Shown: positions 1 through 7,835 of the stretch, piece by piece
Layout of the letters: every line of letters begins with the position of its first letter
Numbering within the stretch: the stretch's first letter is position 1
NCBI GenBank assembly: GCA_026984385.1
Contig: JALSSH010000114.1
Coordinates: 1 to 18,293 of the forward strand
Direction of reading: 5' to 3'
Length of the DNA stretch: 18,293 nt
Source of the DNA: Ardenticatenia bacterium
GTDB lineage: Bacteria; Chloroflexota; Anaerolineae; Aggregatilineales; Aggregatilineaceae
Notes under the pieces: generated by a model
Told to the model about the DNA's origin: nothing
The model's database searches: none
What the model saw: only the letters and a program-made list of their open reading frames with translations
Program-made: the position numbers and the translations under genes

Positions 1-23
1 CGATCCGCTCACCACATTCGCAA

Positions 24-57
24 CAAAAACAGGCGGCTGAGAGAGAACTCAGTCGCC
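24..57 (-). terminator. Intrinsic terminator after nuoN, possibly bidirectional
   Basis: On the minus strand, 32 nt after the nuoN stop, a 10-bp stem with one mismatch (GGCGACTGAG with CTCAGCCGCC, loop TTCTCT; plus-strand arms 32-41 and 48-57) is followed directly by TGTTTTTGTT. This is a textbook rho-independent terminator and closes the nuo operon. Read on the plus strand, the stem is followed by a T-rich stretch (about 59-76), so it may also stop transcription entering from the left. Confidence 0.85.
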
Positions 58-88
58 CGTTTGGTTTTGCTTTTTGTGCGGGGAGCGC

Positions 89-1627
89 TCAGAGCAGCAC
101 CACGTAAAGCGCGTGTGCGGCGTCCATCGCCCAGTTGAGCAACGGTGTGACAAGCACCGTGCCAAAAAGCAGCACGCCCGCCGAAGTCAGCGCCAGCACC
201 CAGCGGTAGGGCACGCTGACCGTCACCGGCTCTTCGGAGGAGGGCATTTCCATATACATCACCTTGACCACGACCAGGTAGTAGTACAAGGCCACGATCA
301 CGTTGAGCACGCCGATAATCGCCAACCACTCCAAGCTGGCGTCCACCGTCGCGCGGAAGATCAAGAACTTGCCCACAAAGCCCGCCGCCGGAGGAATGCC
401 CGCCAAGCTCAGCAGCGCCAAGGTCATCGCCAGCGCCAACCAGGGGCTGCGGCGGCTCATGCCCGCCATATCGCGGATCTCCTCGCTGCCGGTGGCGTTG
501 GCGAAGAGAATCACCACCGCGAAGGCCAGCGCGTTAGAAAGCACGTACATAAACAGGTAGAAGGTCACCGCCGCCGCGCCATCGCCACTTTTGTTGGTGG
601 AAATTGCCGCGATGCCCATCAGGATATAGCCCGCGTGCGCGATGGTGGAGTAGGCAAGCAGGCGCTTGATGTTGGTTTGTACCAACGCCAAGATATTCCC
701 CAACGTCATCGAAAGCGCGGCCATCACCGCCGCCAACTCGACCCACAGCACGCTATAGTCACGGGTCGCCCCCGTCACCGCGCCGAGCAGCTCACGCGGC
801 GGGAAAACCGCCAGCATAAAGCGCAAGAAAAGCGCTACGCTGGCCGCTTTGCTGGCCGTGCTCAAAAGCGAGGTCACCGGCGTGGGCGCGCCTTCGTAAA
901 CGTCCGGCGTCCAAAAGTGGAACGGCACGGCGCTGATCTTAAAGGCGAATCCCAACGCCACCAACAACATCGCCAGCACAATCGGCGGGTCGTTGAGCGT
1001 GCCGCTCGAAAGAATCTGCCCCAGCTTGTAGATATTCGTCTGGCCGGTCAGCCCATAGAGCAGCGAAAGGCCGTAAAGCGAAAAGGCCGAGGCAAACGCG
1101 CCGAAGAGAAAATACTTCAGGCCGGCTTCGGTGCTTTTGTCGTCGTCGCGCAAATAGCCCGCCAACACATACAGCGTGATCGAGAGCGTTTCCAGCGCCA
1201 AAAAGACCATGATCAAATCGGCGGCGGCGCTCACCAAGCTGCCACCGATCACCGAGACGATCAGCAGCGCGTGGAAGTCTCCGCGCGCGCGCACCTTCGG
1301 CACGTCCATCGCCATCAGCGAGGCAAAGCCGCCCGCCGCGATGACCATCACACGGAAGATATGTGCCAGCGCGTCATGGCGCACCATGCCGCCCAAAAGC
1401 AATTGGTCCGGCAGCGCTTCGGCTTGTTGCAAGCCGCCGAAAAGCCACACGATGGCCGCGATCGCCAGCAAGCCGCCACCGGCCAGATAGCCAACGGCTG
1501 CGCGTTGGTGTTTGCCCCAAACCATGTCCAGCGTCAGCACCGCCACCGCCAGGATCACCATCAAGATTTCCGGCAAAATGGCGATGACGCTTGCCAGGGT
1601 GTCGGTAGAGAACGTCAGCTCGCTCAA
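89..1627 (-). CDS. nuoN: NADH-quinone oxidoreductase subunit N (NuoN)
   Basis: This is an antiporter-like proton-pumping subunit in the membrane arm of respiratory complex I, predicted at 512 residues with about 14 membrane helices (E. coli NuoN is somewhat shorter). The pump residues are present: the TM5 glutamate in LALETLSITLY (about E146), the TM7 lysine in AFKISAVPFHFW (about K230), the TM8 lysine in STASKAAS (about K260) and the TM12 lysine in GFVGKFLIF (about K420). I chose the TTG at 1627 as start. It lies one base after the nuoM stop and has a GGGAGGG ribosome site inside the nuoM end; the longer frame to 1651 adds eight residues without family character. The tight spacing implies translational coupling to nuoM. 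It is the last gene of the operon, with a terminator following. The identification is firm; the start is inferred. Confidence 0.95.
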   Translation of the reverse strand: MSELTFSTDTLASVIAILPEILMVILAVAVLTLDMVWGKHQRAAVGYLAGGGLLAIAAIVWLFGGLQQAEALPDQLLLGGMVRHDALAHIFRVMVIAAGGFASLMAMDVPKVRARGDFHALLIVSVIGGSLVSAAADLIMVFLALETLSITLYVLAGYLRDDDKSTEAGLKYFLFGAFASAFSLYGLSLLYGLTGQTNIYKLGQILSSGTLNDPPIVLAMLLVALGFAFKISAVPFHFWTPDVYEGAPTPVTSLLSTASKAASVALFLRFMLAVFPPRELLGAVTGATRDYSVLWVELAAVMAALSMTLGNILALVQTNIKRLLAYSTIAHAGYILMGIAAISTNKSGDGAAAVTFYLFMYVLSNALAFAVVILFANATGSEEIRDMAGMSRRSPWLALAMTLALLSLAGIPPAAGFVGKFLIFRATVDASLEWLAIIGVLNVIVALYYYLVVVKVMYMEMPSSEEPVTVSVPYRWVLALTSAGVLLFGTVLVTPLLNWAMDAAHALYVVLL

Positions 1628-1628
1628 G

Positions 1629-3260
1629 TTACCCTCCCAGCAAAGACACAATCGGCTTGACGCCCGACTCGATCATCGGGGCCATCAGACGGGGATACAC
1701 GCCCAGCGCGATCAGCCATGTGACCAGCAAAATCAGCGCGATTTTGTCTTGCACACGGATCGCGGAGATATGCGGGAAGCGTTCGGCGTTGAACTCGCCG
1801 AAGAAAACTTGCCCGACCACACGCAGCACATAAGCCGCCGTGACGATAATCCCCAACACGGCCAAGAGCGCGATCACCCCGTAGTAGTTGAACGATCCGC
1901 CGAACCAACCCGCCGGGGCGTCAAAAACGGGGCGCTTCCACAACCCGACGAAAATCGGGAACTCGGCCACAAAACCGCTCAGCCCGGGCATCCCCATACT
2001 CACAAAGCCGCCGATGATGAAGGCTACCGCCACCCAGGGCAATTTTTGCGCAAAACCGCCCAAGCTGGGGATGTCGCGGGTGTGGGCGCGGTCATAGACC
2101 ATGCCGACGCAAGCGAAAAAGAGCGCCGTCATCACGCCGTGCGAGAACATCTGCAAGCCCGCGCCGGTCATGCCGGTGAGGTTCATGGTGGCAAACCCCA
2201 TGCTCACCAAGCCCATGTGGCTCACCGAGCTGAAGCCGATCACATATTTGAAGTCCCGTTGGCGCATGGCGATAAACGCACCGTAGACCACGTTTACCAG
2301 CGTCAGGAAGATGATCCAGGGCAAATGCACGCGCGCCCCGTTAGGCATCAGCTCCACGCCGACGCGCAACGCCGCAAACGCGCCGAGCTTCATCAGCACG
2401 CCCGCGTGGATCATCGAGACGGCAGTCGGGGCGGCCACATGGCCGTCCGGCGACCAGTTGTGGAAAGGCCAGATGCCCGCCAAAACGCCAAAGCCGATAA
2501 ACACCAGCGGAAACCAGATTTCCGCCGTGCTTGCGCCCTTCCAGACGCTGGAAAACGGCTTGTCAAAGATGCCCATCTGGGCCGCTTTGTGCAGGTCTAC
2601 AAAGTCAAAGCTATAAACGCCGGTGGCTTCCGCCGCCTTGAAGTAGAGCACCAACATCCCGATCAAGGCCAGCACCGAGCCGACCAGGATATAGAGCGTG
2701 AGCTTCATGGCGGCGTATTGGCGCGTTTCCTTCCACCCCCAGATGACGATCAAGAAGTACATGGGGAAGATGGCGAGTTCGTAAAAGAAGAACAGCACGA
2801 ACATATCCACCGCCATAAAGACGCCGAACACGCCCGCCACCAAAAGCAGGAAAAACGCCATAAACTCGCGGGTGCGGTCTTCGATGCCCCACGAGATGAG
2901 CACGCCGGCGAACCCCGCCAACGCCGTCAGCAACACCATCGGCGCGCTGATCCCGTCTACGCCCAGATGCCAACTGATGCCGATGGACTCCACCCATTGG
3001 ATATGATCCTCGAAGGCAAAATAGGGTGTCACCACCTCACCATCAGAGGCCTGGGCGTACTGCTCAGCGACGGCGTTCGCGTCGTCTACCGAATAGCCAA
3101 AAAAGACGCCCATAGACAACAGGAGCACAATCCCCATCGTCACCGCCGCGATGATGCGGGCCTGTTCTTTGGCTTCCGGCTTGAGCAGCAGGATCACCAC
3201 CGCGCCGACCATTGGCGCCAGCAGGATGCCTGTCAACACACCACTAAACGTAATGACCAT
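1629..3260 (-). CDS. nuoM: NADH-quinone oxidoreductase subunit M, copy 1 (divergent NuoM beside nuoN)
   Basis: A 543-residue antiporter-like NuoM of the complex I membrane arm, the second of two tandem nuoM genes. Family signatures include HLGVDGISAPMVLLT (about 98-112), the TM5 glutamate in FFFYELAIFPMYF (E161), the TM8 lysine in AGVLMKLGAF (K291) and the TM12 glutamate in GLSGFVAEF (E433). The TM7 motif, normally K-x-P-x-x-P-x-H-x-W, reads GVLAGIWPFHNW, so the lysine seven residues before the histidine is leucine (L260, codon TTG at plus 2481-2483), and the usual proline is glycine. It also has an extra histidine in TM8 (SMIHAGVL, H285). The ATG start has a perfect AGGAGG 7 nt upstream. Its stop is one base from the nuoN start. 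It is clearly NuoM, but whether it still conducts protons is open. Confidence 0.95.
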   Translation of the reverse strand: MVITFSGVLTGILLAPMVGAVVILLLKPEAKEQARIIAAVTMGIVLLLSMGVFFGYSVDDANAVAEQYAQASDGEVVTPYFAFEDHIQWVESIGISWHLGVDGISAPMVLLTALAGFAGVLISWGIEDRTREFMAFFLLLVAGVFGVFMAVDMFVLFFFYELAIFPMYFLIVIWGWKETRQYAAMKLTLYILVGSVLALIGMLVLYFKAAEATGVYSFDFVDLHKAAQMGIFDKPFSSVWKGASTAEIWFPLVFIGFGVLAGIWPFHNWSPDGHVAAPTAVSMIHAGVLMKLGAFAALRVGVELMPNGARVHLPWIIFLTLVNVVYGAFIAMRQRDFKYVIGFSSVSHMGLVSMGFATMNLTGMTGAGLQMFSHGVMTALFFACVGMVYDRAHTRDIPSLGGFAQKLPWVAVAFIIGGFVSMGMPGLSGFVAEFPIFVGLWKRPVFDAPAGWFGGSFNYYGVIALLAVLGIIVTAAYVLRVVGQVFFGEFNAERFPHISAIRVQDKIALILLVTWLIALGVYPRLMAPMIESGVKPIVSLLGG

Positions 3261-3299
3261 CCATAATCCTCCTAATAAGCGTAGGAGAGTAGTCTAAAG

Positions 3300-3338
3300 C
3301 CTGTTCGGGCAAAGCAGCAGACCGTCACCGCGAACAGG
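3300..3338 (-). repeat. Inverted repeat in the nuoM-nuoM gap
   Basis: Perfect 8-bp arms CCTGTTCG and CGAACAGG (plus 3300-3307 and 3331-3338) enclose 23 nt between the two nuoM genes. In the nuo transcript this would form a hairpin between the copy 2 stop and the copy 1 ribosome site. No T-run follows, so it is unlikely to be a terminator. Confidence 0.5.
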
Positions 3339-3350
3339 GGACATTGTCGC

Positions 3351-5066
3351 CTATTGCCCCAAGAACCAATGCACCACCCCGCTGTTGATCACGTCCAGTA
3401 CCCAACTGGGGTAAAGCCCCGTGACCAGCATCAACACCACCAACGGAGCTAACGCGACGACCTCGCGCCGTGTGATCTCCAGCGAGTGCTTTTCGCGGTG
3501 ATAGGTCGCCCACTGTTCGTTATACGGCCCGTGCAACACCTTTTGTATCCCCTTGAGGATGTAGATGCCGGTCACGATCAGGCCGAACATGCTCAAAAAG
3601 ACGTACACCGGATATGCTCGGAACGAACCGGCCACCACCAAGAACTCGCCCACAAAGCCGTTCAGCCCGGGCAAGCCGAGCGACGCCATGCTGACAAAGA
3701 TCAACAGCGCGCCATAAATGGGCACGATATCCCATAGGCCGCCGAAACGCCTTAGATCGCGTGTGTGGGCTTTGTGGTAAAGCGCGCCCACCAAAAGGAA
3801 CATGCCCGCGCTGCTCAGCCCGTGATTGAACATCTGCAACACCGCCCCGTTAAGCGCGGTGCGGGCATCTTGCTTTTCTGCGTCGAGCACCGCTTCCGGC
3901 ACGGCGGCCTCCACCGCCTCTCGCACCTGTGACGCGGAGGCGTCATCGGCCACGTCCACGTTATAAACACCCGCCACATAGCGATATTTGCCGGTTTGCT
4001 CGGCCCACGTCACGCCGTACATCAGCGCCGCAATCGAAAGCCCCAGCACCACAAAGCCCATGTGGTTGACCGAGGAGTAGGCCACCAGGCGCTTGAAGTC
4101 GTTTTGCCCCCAAGCGGCCATTGCCCCCAGCACAATGCCGAGCATCGCCAGGATGCCGAGGATGTCGGCCAGGTTGAAGCTCAGCGGCGCGATAGGGATG
4201 CGCTCCACAATCCACACGTCCGGGAAAAGCGGAATCGCCAGGCGCAAAAAGCCATACGCGCCCAGCTTCAACAACACGCCCGCCAGCAACATCGAGCCGG
4301 CGGTCGGCGCTTCGGTGTGCGCGTCCGGCAGCCAGGTATGGAAAGGCCAAGCCGGAATTTTGATCAGGAAGGCGATGGCAAAGCCAAGCAGGGCGTAGTA
4401 TTTGACGACCTGAATATCCAGCCCCAAGATAGCGCGCTCATAGCGCGGCCAGCGGCGCAACATCTCCGGAATGTCAAAGCTGCCCACCGTGTAGCCGATA
4501 AGCTGCGTCGCCAGCAACAACCCCAGCGAACCGGCCATCGTGTAGAGGAAAAACTTGTTGGCCGCGTAGCGCCGATTTTCCCCGCCCCAGAGATAGATCA
4601 GGAAGTACATCGGCACCAGCCCGATCTCCCAAAAGACGAAGAAAACCATCATATCCAGCGCCACAAAAACGCCCAACATGCCGGTTTCCAAGAAGAGGAA
4701 AAGCGCCATGTGCTGCTGTACGCGCTCGTCCACCTCAAACGAGATCAAGATCGCCAGCGGCACAAGCAGCCCCGTTAACAAGATCATCGTGGCGCTCAGC
4801 CCGTCTACGCCCACGTGCCAAGTGGCGTTCAGTTGCGGAAACCATTCTGCCCGCGCCTCAAACGCCCACTCACCGGCGGCGGGTGGGTTGGCCCGCACGC
4901 TATAGAACACGCCGACGGCGATTACGAACACCACCAAGCTGACCCCCAGCGCGATCCAGCGCGCCGCCCGCACCTGGTTACGCGGCAGGAAGAAGACCAC
5001 CGCCGCGCCCAACAGGGGCAGGAAGGTCAGCGTGGTGAGAATGTCAAGCGAAAACACGTTGCTCAT
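3351..5066 (-). CDS. nuoM: NADH-quinone oxidoreductase subunit M, copy 2 (canonical NuoM beside nuoL)
   Basis: A 571-residue NuoM, the first of the tandem pair in transcription order. It has the full set of antiporter residues: TM5 glutamate in VFFVFWEIGLVPMYF (E147), TM7 lysine in AFLIKIPAWPFHTWLPDAH (K236), TM8 lysine in AGVLLKLGAYGF (K267) and TM12 glutamate in LNGFVGEFL (E474). It is longer than a typical NuoM, mainly because of an insertion of roughly 50 residues at about 353-405. That segment is Ala/Asp/Glu-rich and amphipathic and lies between the helix containing VNHMGFVVLGLS and the helix starting GAVLQMFNHGLS. It is transcribed after an 87-nt gap from nuoL and precedes nuoM copy 1 by a 90-nt gap. 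The ATG start has only modest upstream purines (AGGT close by, AAGGAG about 14 nt away). Confidence 0.95.
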   Translation of the reverse strand: MSNVFSLDILTTLTFLPLLGAAVVFFLPRNQVRAARWIALGVSLVVFVIAVGVFYSVRANPPAAGEWAFEARAEWFPQLNATWHVGVDGLSATMILLTGLLVPLAILISFEVDERVQQHMALFLFLETGMLGVFVALDMMVFFVFWEIGLVPMYFLIYLWGGENRRYAANKFFLYTMAGSLGLLLATQLIGYTVGSFDIPEMLRRWPRYERAILGLDIQVVKYYALLGFAIAFLIKIPAWPFHTWLPDAHTEAPTAGSMLLAGVLLKLGAYGFLRLAIPLFPDVWIVERIPIAPLSFNLADILGILAMLGIVLGAMAAWGQNDFKRLVAYSSVNHMGFVVLGLSIAALMYGVTWAEQTGKYRYVAGVYNVDVADDASASQVREAVEAAVPEAVLDAEKQDARTALNGAVLQMFNHGLSSAGMFLLVGALYHKAHTRDLRRFGGLWDIVPIYGALLIFVSMASLGLPGLNGFVGEFLVVAGSFRAYPVYVFLSMFGLIVTGIYILKGIQKVLHGPYNEQWATYHREKHSLEITRREVVALAPLVVLMLVTGLYPSWVLDVINSGVVHWFLGQ

Positions 5067-5117
5067 CGTTACCTATGCTTCTCCTTCTCACTGGTGACCG
5101 CTGCGCAAACCCCGCAA

Positions 5118-5131
5118 GGCCGCGCGCGGCC
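5118..5131. repeat. GC palindrome in the nuoL-nuoM gap
   Basis: GGCCGCGCGCGGCC is a perfect 14-nt palindrome in the 87-nt gap between nuoL and nuoM copy 2. It could fold in the transcript, but alternating GC runs are common in this genome and its role is unknown. Confidence 0.4.
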
Positions 5132-5153
5132 ACTCAACGCCCCTCGGTGCACC

Positions 5154-7442
5154 CTAGCGCACCTGGATCAAGAACAACGTCCCCAGCGCCAACAAAGCCA
5201 GCGTCACAAAAAGCAGATATTGCTGGATACGTCCGGTTTGGATTTGGCGGAACCAGCCCGCAAAGCTGCCGATCCCCTCAACGGTGGTATCCACAAAGCC
5301 GTCAATCACCACCGTGTTAAAGCGCTTGAAGGCCTCGCCCAACCAGATAGCGGCCTCGGCAATAGATTCCAGCGAAGCGTCTATCGTGTCGCGGTCAATG
5401 CCCTCGACAACGATCTTTTCCGCCGCGCGTTCCAGCGGGCGCACGATGTAGTTGCGATAGAGGATGTCAATGTAGAGCCGATTTTGCAGCATCTTCCAGA
5501 TGCCCGGGCCGAGCGCGGCTTCGGTTGGGTCGGTCTGGCCGGCGGCAAGCGGCTTGCGCCCATACAGCCACCAACCAAGCCCCAGCCCGCCCAACGCCAC
5601 GATCATGCTGACGAGCATCGGCGTGAAGTCAAAGGGAACAACTTCCGGATGCTCTAACAACGTCGGGGCCAGGAAGTCGTGCAGCGGGTTTTTGCCCACG
5701 ATGTCCTTGTGGATGCCGATCCACCCTCCGGTAATGGCGAAGAACGAAAGCACCATCAGCGGGATTTCCATCAGCATCGCCGAGCGATTGGTGACGGGGT
5801 CGGCATGTTCCTGTTCGAGCTTGTCCTCGCCGCTGAAAGGCTGCTTGTTCCACCACTTCACCCAGCGATCTCGCAGCCAGCCCGGGCCAGCGTATTGCGC
5901 GGCTGGGGTGCGCGGTTTGCCCCAAAAGGCCAAAAACCACATCCGCGCGGTGTAAAAGGCGGTCAGCAACGCGCCCAAAAGCAACATGATCAGCACAAAG
6001 AGCGGGTAGGGGTCGTTCCACAGCCCGCCATGCCACGCTTCGGCGATGATCTCGTCTTTGGACCAAAAGCCCGCCGTCACCAACGGGAAACCCGCCAGCG
6101 AAAGCCCGCCAATCGCCATCGTGATCGCGGTGATCGGGATGCGGTGCAACAGCCCGCCCATGCGGTTCACGTCGTTGGGGGGCGCGCAATAGTCCATCAC
6201 CAGGCCGTCCGGCTCTTCGTGATGCTCGTGGGGGTGTCCGTGTTCGGCGGCGTGATGTTCGCCGTGTTCCATCGCGTGGATCACCGAGCCGGAGGCCATA
6301 AACAACAGCGCCTTGAAAAAGGCGTGGTTCACCAGGTGAAAGGCCGCCGCCACCCACGCGCCGATGCCCAGCGCCGCCACCATATAACCAAGCTGGCTGA
6401 TGGTGGAATAGGCCAAGATGCGCTTAATATCGCTTTGGCCCACCGCGAGCACCGCCGCACCGAGCGCCGTCACCGAGCCGACGATGCCCATATAGTACAT
6501 GGCGGTGTTGTATTCAAAGTGGTGGAAGTTTGCCCCCGCGCTCAAAAGCGGGAACATGCGCACGATCATATACACACCCGCCGAAACCATCGTCGCGGCG
6601 TGGATCATGGCGCTGACGGGCGTGGGGCCTTCCATCGCGTCCGGCAACCACACATGCAACGGGAACTGCGAGCTTTTGCCCACCGTGCCCGTGATCAACA
6701 GCACGCTGATCAGCGTGGCGGCGCTCGTGCCCCAAATGACCGACTGGGCGTTCACCAGGAACTTGAGCATCTCTTCGTTGCGCAGAATGTCTTGGAAGCT
6801 CAGCGTAAAGCCCGGGCCGTCTTCCATGCGTCCGGTCATAATGAAGAGATAGCCGATGCCCACCAGCATCAGCACGTCGGCCACGCGCGTGGTCATAAAG
6901 GCTTTGACGCCCGCTTCCATCGCGCTTTTCTTGTGAAACCAAAAGCCGATCAGGGAGTATGAGCAAAAGCCCATCACCTCCCAACCGATGAAGAGCATCA
7001 AAAGGTTGTCGGCCACCACCAGCGTCAGCATCGCGCCCACAAAAAGCGAAAGATATGCAAAGAAGCGCGCCTCATGCGGATCGCCGTGCATATAGCCCGC
7101 CGAGTAAATAAAGATCAACAGCGAGGCCAACGGCACCATCAGCAGCATATACGCTGTGAGCGGGTCAACTTGCACGCCCATCCGAAAGGTGTTCGCTCCC
7201 AAGTGTAGCCAGTCAATCGCGCTGCCGTAAACGTGCTCGCCGAGCGTTTCGTCGGCCAGCCAAACGGCCTTGGCGAAAAGGATCATGCTGAGCACCCAGG
7301 AGATGCCGATGCCGGCAATGGCGACTACCTGACTGGCGACCACGTTCCGGATCGTGCCGAGCACGATGATCACAAAGCTCAGCAACGGGAAGAACAGGAT
7401 CAGCCAGGGGAGATAGTCGGCACTGAACCAATTTACATTCAT
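5154..7442 (-). CDS. nuoL: NADH-quinone oxidoreductase subunit L (NuoL), extended form
   Basis: The distal antiporter-like subunit of complex I, with the C-terminal lateral helix that runs along the membrane arm. It has 762 residues against 613 in E. coli. Pump residues are present: TM5 glutamate in LMLFIGWEVMGF (E155), TM7 lysine in TGTVGKSSQFPLHVWLPDAM (K256), TM8 histidine in SAMIHAATMVSAGVY (H281) and the TM12 Lys-Asp pair in AGFWSKDEI (K462, D463). Extra length comes from a histidine-rich loop at about 389-409, a hydrophilic insert at about 511-555, and a lateral-helix region (about 661-736) roughly 30 residues longer than in E. coli by motif alignment. The ATG at 7442 has AGGAC 9 nt upstream. 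It follows nuoK after an 82-nt gap. Confidence 0.96.
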   Translation of the reverse strand: MNVNWFSADYLPWLILFFPLLSFVIIVLGTIRNVVASQVVAIAGIGISWVLSMILFAKAVWLADETLGEHVYGSAIDWLHLGANTFRMGVQVDPLTAYMLLMVPLASLLIFIYSAGYMHGDPHEARFFAYLSLFVGAMLTLVVADNLLMLFIGWEVMGFCSYSLIGFWFHKKSAMEAGVKAFMTTRVADVLMLVGIGYLFIMTGRMEDGPGFTLSFQDILRNEEMLKFLVNAQSVIWGTSAATLISVLLITGTVGKSSQFPLHVWLPDAMEGPTPVSAMIHAATMVSAGVYMIVRMFPLLSAGANFHHFEYNTAMYYMGIVGSVTALGAAVLAVGQSDIKRILAYSTISQLGYMVAALGIGAWVAAAFHLVNHAFFKALLFMASGSVIHAMEHGEHHAAEHGHPHEHHEEPDGLVMDYCAPPNDVNRMGGLLHRIPITAITMAIGGLSLAGFPLVTAGFWSKDEIIAEAWHGGLWNDPYPLFVLIMLLLGALLTAFYTARMWFLAFWGKPRTPAAQYAGPGWLRDRWVKWWNKQPFSGEDKLEQEHADPVTNRSAMLMEIPLMVLSFFAITGGWIGIHKDIVGKNPLHDFLAPTLLEHPEVVPFDFTPMLVSMIVALGGLGLGWWLYGRKPLAAGQTDPTEAALGPGIWKMLQNRLYIDILYRNYIVRPLERAAEKIVVEGIDRDTIDASLESIAEAAIWLGEAFKRFNTVVIDGFVDTTVEGIGSFAGWFRQIQTGRIQQYLLFVTLALLALGTLFLIQVR

Positions 7443-7524
7443 AAGCCAATTGTCCTATAGGTATAGGCCACCCCAAAACGGGTTCTTGCGTGAAAGCCCA
7501 CTCCACGCAGCAAGCGCGGGGCGC

Positions 7525-7833
7525 TCACCACTTCAACAAGTTTACGTCGTCGGCGATCACCGAGCGTTTGCGGCGATAGATGCCGATGATCAGCGCCAAA
7601 CCGACCGCCGCCTCCGCTGCGGCCACAGCGAACACAAAAGCGGCGAACGCTTGCCCGCTGAGCTTGGTGGGCGTCTGGTAGCGCCAGAAGGCGACCAGGT
7701 TAACGTTCACCGCGTTGAGCATCAACTCGATGCCCATCAGGATCGCAATGGCGTTGCGACGGGAAAGCACACCGAACATGCCGATCACGAAAAGCCCCGC
7801 CGCCACCACCAAATACATCCACAGTGGAATCAT
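7525..7833 (-). CDS. nuoK: NADH-quinone oxidoreductase subunit K (NuoK)
   Basis: A 102-residue, three-helix membrane-arm subunit (homologue of mitochondrial ND4L) of the usual family length. The two buried glutamates of the central proton path are visible: E36 in LMGIELMLNAVNVN and E74 in AVAAAEAAVGLAL. The ATG lies two bases after the nuoJ stop, and a purine-rich AGGGGG in the nuoJ end serves as its ribosome site. Translation is therefore very probably coupled to nuoJ. Confidence 0.96.
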   Translation of the reverse strand: MIPLWMYLVVAAGLFVIGMFGVLSRRNAIAILMGIELMLNAVNVNLVAFWRYQTPTKLSGQAFAAFVFAVAAAEAAVGLALIIGIYRRKRSVIADDVNLLKW

Positions 7834-7835
7834 CG

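Noticed and set aside
74..1660. Long plus-strand open frame (528 codons) opposite nuoN
   Set aside because: Its translation is rich in His, Arg and Gln with no domain or membrane pattern, and it mirrors a clear nuoN on the other strand; it is a GC-rich antisense shadow.
1512..3266. Plus-strand open frame of 584 codons opposite nuoM copy 1
   Set aside because: Low-complexity His/Arg/Asp/Gln composition typical of the antisense of a hydrophobic gene; no ribosome site or family resemblance.
5679..6962. Plus-strand open frame of 427 codons opposite nuoL
   Set aside because: Same antisense composition artefact; the NuoL frame explains the region fully.
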